Source: Psychrobacter sp. FDAARGOS_221
GTDB taxonomy: Bacteria > Pseudomonadota > Gammaproteobacteria > Pseudomonadales > Moraxellaceae
Direction of reading: 5' to 3'
NCBI RefSeq assembly: GCF_002313155.2
Contig: NZ_NWFK02000001.1
Span: forward strand, 124,001 to 188,000
DNA: 64,000 nucleotides
Position numbers and translations under genes: made by a program. The notes under the pieces are model-generated. The model had not been told where the DNA came from and did no database searches. It worked only from the letters and a program-made list of their open reading frames with translations. Below are positions 61,469 through 64,000 of this stretch, piece by piece. The first letter of the stretch is position 1, and the number at the start of each line of letters is the position of its first letter.

Positions 61469-61679
61469 TTTCAGCACTCATAATGGGATTGGTAATAAGT
61501 ATTTTAGATATATTATTGATAAACAAAAGGTTGGATTTAGGTTTGCTTGGACGCTTAATATGCGCTTGATTATAAAGCGAAAGCACGCTAATAGCGCAGG
61601 CTGGTATGCTTTAGTGTATGATAGCAACTTATTAGATGGTTAAGCATCAAAAAAGTATTTGCAAACAAAAGGGTAGCTC

Positions 61680-62846
61680 GTGTTACAAACAACAAAGCAG
61701 TATGTACAATGGCAAGAAAATGGGATTGAGCAACAGGCACGCTGGTTATCTCAAAGTGGTTATGAAGTGCCTAAGCGTATCGTTATTATTGACGATACCA
61801 CGACAGCCAATGAAGCCTATCGTCTAGCCAATGCGGGCACATCTATGTTATGGCGCGGTGATTTTCATAACGCTAAGCAATTATTGCAAGCCATAAAGCG
61901 CCGTATTGATAGAACCCAGCAGCGTCGTTTGAGCAAAGCCGCTAAATCAAATACTGATACGAATAACCAAGAAGAGTTCCCAGAGCTTTTTCATAAAAAC
62001 CGATTGGCGCAAAGCCAACGCTCTAGAATACTAGGTCGACTGCTACTTCAGTTAGATGCAGGGTATGTTAGTCAATTACGCCGTGCACCTGATGTGAGCG
62101 CTGCTTGCACTGCTGCGTTTGGTGAAATGGATGAGCCTTGCGTATTGTCATTCCGTGATTTGCAAGGCGCAATCAGTGCCGCACAGTGGCGTAAAAAAGG
62201 CGTGCCGGTTAAAGCTTTGGGCTTATCTATTCATCCGCATTACGGCGTGTTTGCGCCGACGCGTCAGGAATATGTGCAGCTGCTGTTTGATGCACCGCTG
62301 CCAATTAATAAAAACGTGGCTTATGACATTGGAACGGGTACAGGGCTGCTGTCTATTGTGCTCGCTAAACGTGGGTTTAACCAAATAATTGCGACGGACT
62401 TAAATCCGCGCGCACTTGACTGTGCCAAAGACAATCTAAATCGTTTAGAGTTATCAAACGTCACCTTACAACAAACTGACTTGTTTCCAAATGACGCGCC
62501 GCTTGCTGATTTAATTGTCTGCAATCCTCCTTGGTTACCTGCAAAGCCGAGCTCGCCATTAGAGTATGCCGTATATGATGCCAATAGCACCATGCTACGT
62601 GGTTTCTTGAATGAGGCAAAACAGCATTTGGCTGAGGGCGGAGAGATTTGGCTGATTATGTCCGATTTAGCTGAGCATTTAAAGTTGCGTACTCGTGAGG
62701 AGTTACTTGGCTGGATAGATGAGGCAGGTCTAACCGTCAAATACCGTTTAGACACGGAGCCAACACATGGCAAAAGCCAAGATGCAACAGATCCGCTATT
62801 TATAGCACGTAGTTCTGAAATAACGTCGTTGTGGTGTTTGCAGTAA
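61680..62846 (+). CDS. Class I SAM-dependent methyltransferase (N-methyltransferase with NPPW)
   Basis: The 388-residue protein starts at GTG 61680, preceded by AAAGGG. The SAM-binding loop YDIGTGTGLLSIVLA lies at about 216-230, followed by IATDLNPRALDCAKDN. The catalytic NPPW motif is in LIVCNPPWLP at about 279-288. NPPW/NPPY is typical of enzymes that methylate amino groups of Gln, Asn, adenine or guanine (PrmC, RlmG types). The N-terminal 190 residues form a separate helical domain (RILGRLLLQLDAGYVSQL). Target unknown; an rRNA guanine or protein glutamine are candidates. Confidence 0.85.
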   Translation: MLQTTKQYVQWQENGIEQQARWLSQSGYEVPKRIVIIDDTTTANEAYRLANAGTSMLWRGDFHNAKQLLQAIKRRIDRTQQRRLSKAAKSNTDTNNQEEFPELFHKNRLAQSQRSRILGRLLLQLDAGYVSQLRRAPDVSAACTAAFGEMDEPCVLSFRDLQGAISAAQWRKKGVPVKALGLSIHPHYGVFAPTRQEYVQLLFDAPLPINKNVAYDIGTGTGLLSIVLAKRGFNQIIATDLNPRALDCAKDNLNRLELSNVTLQQTDLFPNDAPLADLIVCNPPWLPAKPSSPLEYAVYDANSTMLRGFLNEAKQHLAEGGEIWLIMSDLAEHLKLRTREELLGWIDEAGLTVKYRLDTEPTHGKSQDATDPLFIARSSEITSLWCLQ

Positions 62847-62955
62847 TAGGTTTAACTAAGATATCTGTATTTTAAACTGCTTTATTAAGCTATTTCTTTA
62901 TTAACTATTTAAGGTTCAAGCTACATCGGCTTTTCTTAATTTCTGCATAGTGATT

Positions 62956-63020
62956 CCATATAACTAGGTTATAGTTTTGGTTACTTAGCCAGTAACCGAC
63001 GTAACACAACCTAGTTATGG
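62956..63020 (+). promoter_or_regulatory. Nested inverted repeats just before a membrane-protein gene
   Basis: An outer pair (AACTAGGTT at 62962-62970 with AACCTAGTT at 63008-63016, extended by CCAT and ATGG) encloses an inner perfect pair GGTTAC/GTAACC (62979-62984 and 62992-62997). It ends 16 bases before the start codon at 63037 and could control translation or bind a regulator. Confidence 0.55.
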
Positions 63021-63036
63021 TTGATAGGGAGACAGG

Positions 63037-63546
63037 ATGTCACAATCAGAGCAGTCAGAATCTAATCAAAGTTTAGTTGTGGACAGTATAGATAATAATA
63101 CTGACTTAAATGAGTATCCAACAGTAAAGTTAATAAAGACTTTTGCCTTGTATGGAGGCTTCGTTGGCGGTCTGATTATGTGGTTTGGTTTTACAGTTAT
63201 TTCACCGTCGAATATACTAAATATGTTTGTCTTTATCATTCTAAATAGTATTGTAGCCGGTCTTATACCTTCTATCGTTACTGCATTTATCCTTAATAGA
63301 TTAAGATTAATCTTAAATCAACCGATTAAGTGGTTTTATTTATTATCAGTTGGTGCAATAGTCACCGCTTTGTATGCGCATATTATTTTGAGCGTGCTAA
63401 GTATGTTTAGAGGCGGTAGTTTTAATTTATTGATTGATTATAGTCAAGATACGCTACTGCTTATCATGTTGGTATCTATCATAGGCGGCGTTAGTAGTTT
63501 AATTTTAGGCAGCTTAGTGTTACCTAAAAAGACCCTTTTAAATTGA
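63037..63546 (+). CDS. Membrane protein, unknown
   Basis: This 169-residue protein has a polar N-terminus of about 30 residues and four hydrophobic segments (about 35-55, 65-88, 100-122 and 142-162). It has FALYGGFVGGLIMWFGFT and LLLIMLVSIIGGVSSLILG. No family is recognised. GGGAG lies just before the ATG. Its stop lies inside a terminator shared with the convergent gene. Higher AT than the flanking genes. Confidence 0.6.
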   Translation: MSQSEQSESNQSLVVDSIDNNTDLNEYPTVKLIKTFALYGGFVGGLIMWFGFTVISPSNILNMFVFIILNSIVAGLIPSIVTAFILNRLRLILNQPIKWFYLLSVGAIVTALYAHIILSVLSMFRGGSFNLLIDYSQDTLLLIMLVSIIGGVSSLILGSLVLPKKTLLN

Positions 63547-63566
63547 ATTTAAAAGGGTCTTTTTTT
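63526..63566. terminator. Bidirectional terminator overlapping the stop codon
   Basis: AAAAGACCCTTTTAAATT and AATTTAAAAGGGTCTTTT form a stem of about 18 bp, with A and T runs. It separates the membrane protein from the cobA-type gene. Confidence 0.9.
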
Positions 63567-63584
63567 ATTCTTAAAACTAAAGCT

Positions 63585-64000
63585 TTAAACCATGTTCAGT
63601 GCATGCGCTTGCTGATCAGTGTCGCTAATATGCTCACCATACCAGGCTAGAGTGTCATGTAGTTTAGCAACTTCACCGACGATTAATAGCGCTGGTGTTG
63701 GTAATGGATTGGCCTCATGCTTGGCAACGATATCGCTCAGTGTACCCGTCATGACTTGCTGAGTGGGTAGGCTGGCATGTGACACAATGGCAATCGGCGT
63801 ATCTTTATCACGTCCTGCAGTCATAAGTCCTGTGGTCAGTCGCTCTAATGAGTGTAGCCCCATATAAAATACAATGGTTTCATTGGGATTGGTTAAGCTA
63901 TCAAAGCCTTGATTGGGCTCGCCAGACTTTAAAAACCCTGTCACAAAGCGCACAGACTGGGCATGGTCCCTATGGGTAAGCGGAATGCCTGTATAGCAAG
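63585..64000 (-). CDS. cobA: Uroporphyrinogen-III C-methyltransferase, C-terminal part (runs off the right edge)
   Basis: The minus-strand frame is open to the window edge and reads YTGIPLTHRDHAQSVRFVTG, the classic substrate loop of SUMT enzymes, followed by FYMGLHSLERLTTGLMTAG and IVSHASLPTQQVMTGTLSDI. About 138 residues are visible. The enzyme methylates uroporphyrinogen III twice with SAM to give precorrin-2, on the way to siroheme or cobalamin. The N-terminal part, and any CysG fusion, lie outside the window. The next gene is convergent and shares the terminator. Confidence 0.92.
   Translation of the reverse strand, partial: CYTGIPLTHRDHAQSVRFVTGFLKSGEPNQGFDSLTNPNETIVFYMGLHSLERLTTGLMTAGRDKDTPIAIVSHASLPTQQVMTGTLSDIVAKHEANPLPTPALLIVGEVAKLHDTLAWYGEHISDTDQQAHALNMV

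Overview
The window looks like a piece of chromosome from a Psychrobacter-type member of the Moraxellaceae (Gammaproteobacteria). The reasons are the pheA-hisC-tyrA::aroA gene order with a fused TyrA-AroA protein, the moderately AT-rich composition, AAGGA-type ribosome binding sites before most genes, and a very large NAD-dependent glutamate dehydrogenase. The genus is inferred from gene content, not from a database match. No tRNA, rRNA or CRISPR array was seen.

Layout. Positions 1-20,054 are mostly core genes: the end of xthA, argJ, a lipoprotein, two tandem alpha/beta hydrolases, rubredoxin, apt, transaldolase, the aromatic amino acid block (pheA, hisC, tyrA-aroA), rarD, folB with a degenerate folK-like gene, a lipoprotein, a small membrane protein, glycerate kinase, and xseB/xseA. 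Positions 26,416-31,591 hold a short core block: pirin, a lipoprotein, an acyl-CoA ligase and a 3-hydroxyisobutyryl-CoA hydrolase-like protein. Positions 38,648-64,000 are again core-like: a PLP-enzyme/lactone-oxidase overlapping pair, a WG-repeat protein, a TetR-controlled cluster of carbonyl-detoxification enzymes, glutamate dehydrogenase, sbcC/sbcD with an extra broken gene between them, a DUF3841 protein, a methyltransferase, and the C-terminus of uroporphyrinogen-III C-methyltransferase.

The unusual parts are two AT-rich accessory islands, 20,177-26,207 and 31,656-38,436. They read as a store, or graveyard, of polymorphic toxin (CdiA/MafB-like) C-terminal modules. They contain at least three short remnants of the CdiA pre-toxin region and three copies of the HINT/pre-toxin tail (pattern TVYNFEV-D-F-TYHIGE-GVWVHNA). 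One toxin is intact and overlaps its immunity gene, one is frameshifted, and one is reduced to a stub. About ten immunity-type genes are present, several of them paralogous, truncated, or broken by a stop codon. No full-length CdiA/MafB or TpsB transporter gene is present, so these are orphan modules. Two 1,278-bp IS3-family elements, apparently identical, lie in inverted orientation, one in each island. Each truncates immunity genes and neither has an obvious target-site duplication, which suggests IS-linked deletions.

How the genes fit together. pheA, hisC and tyrA-aroA cover the end of the shikimate pathway and the Phe/Tyr branches. folB and the folK-like gene belong to folate synthesis, although the folK-like protein lacks the normal signature. 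xseAB, sbcDC and xthA are DNA-processing nucleases. The genes at 43,057-48,318 (GST, DJ-1/PfpI, zinc-independent MDR reductase, Fe-alcohol dehydrogenase, VOC protein, TetR/NemR-like repressor) look like a reactive-electrophile defence unit. It has a NemR-box-like operator before the alcohol dehydrogenase gene and a second perfect palindrome before the VOC gene.
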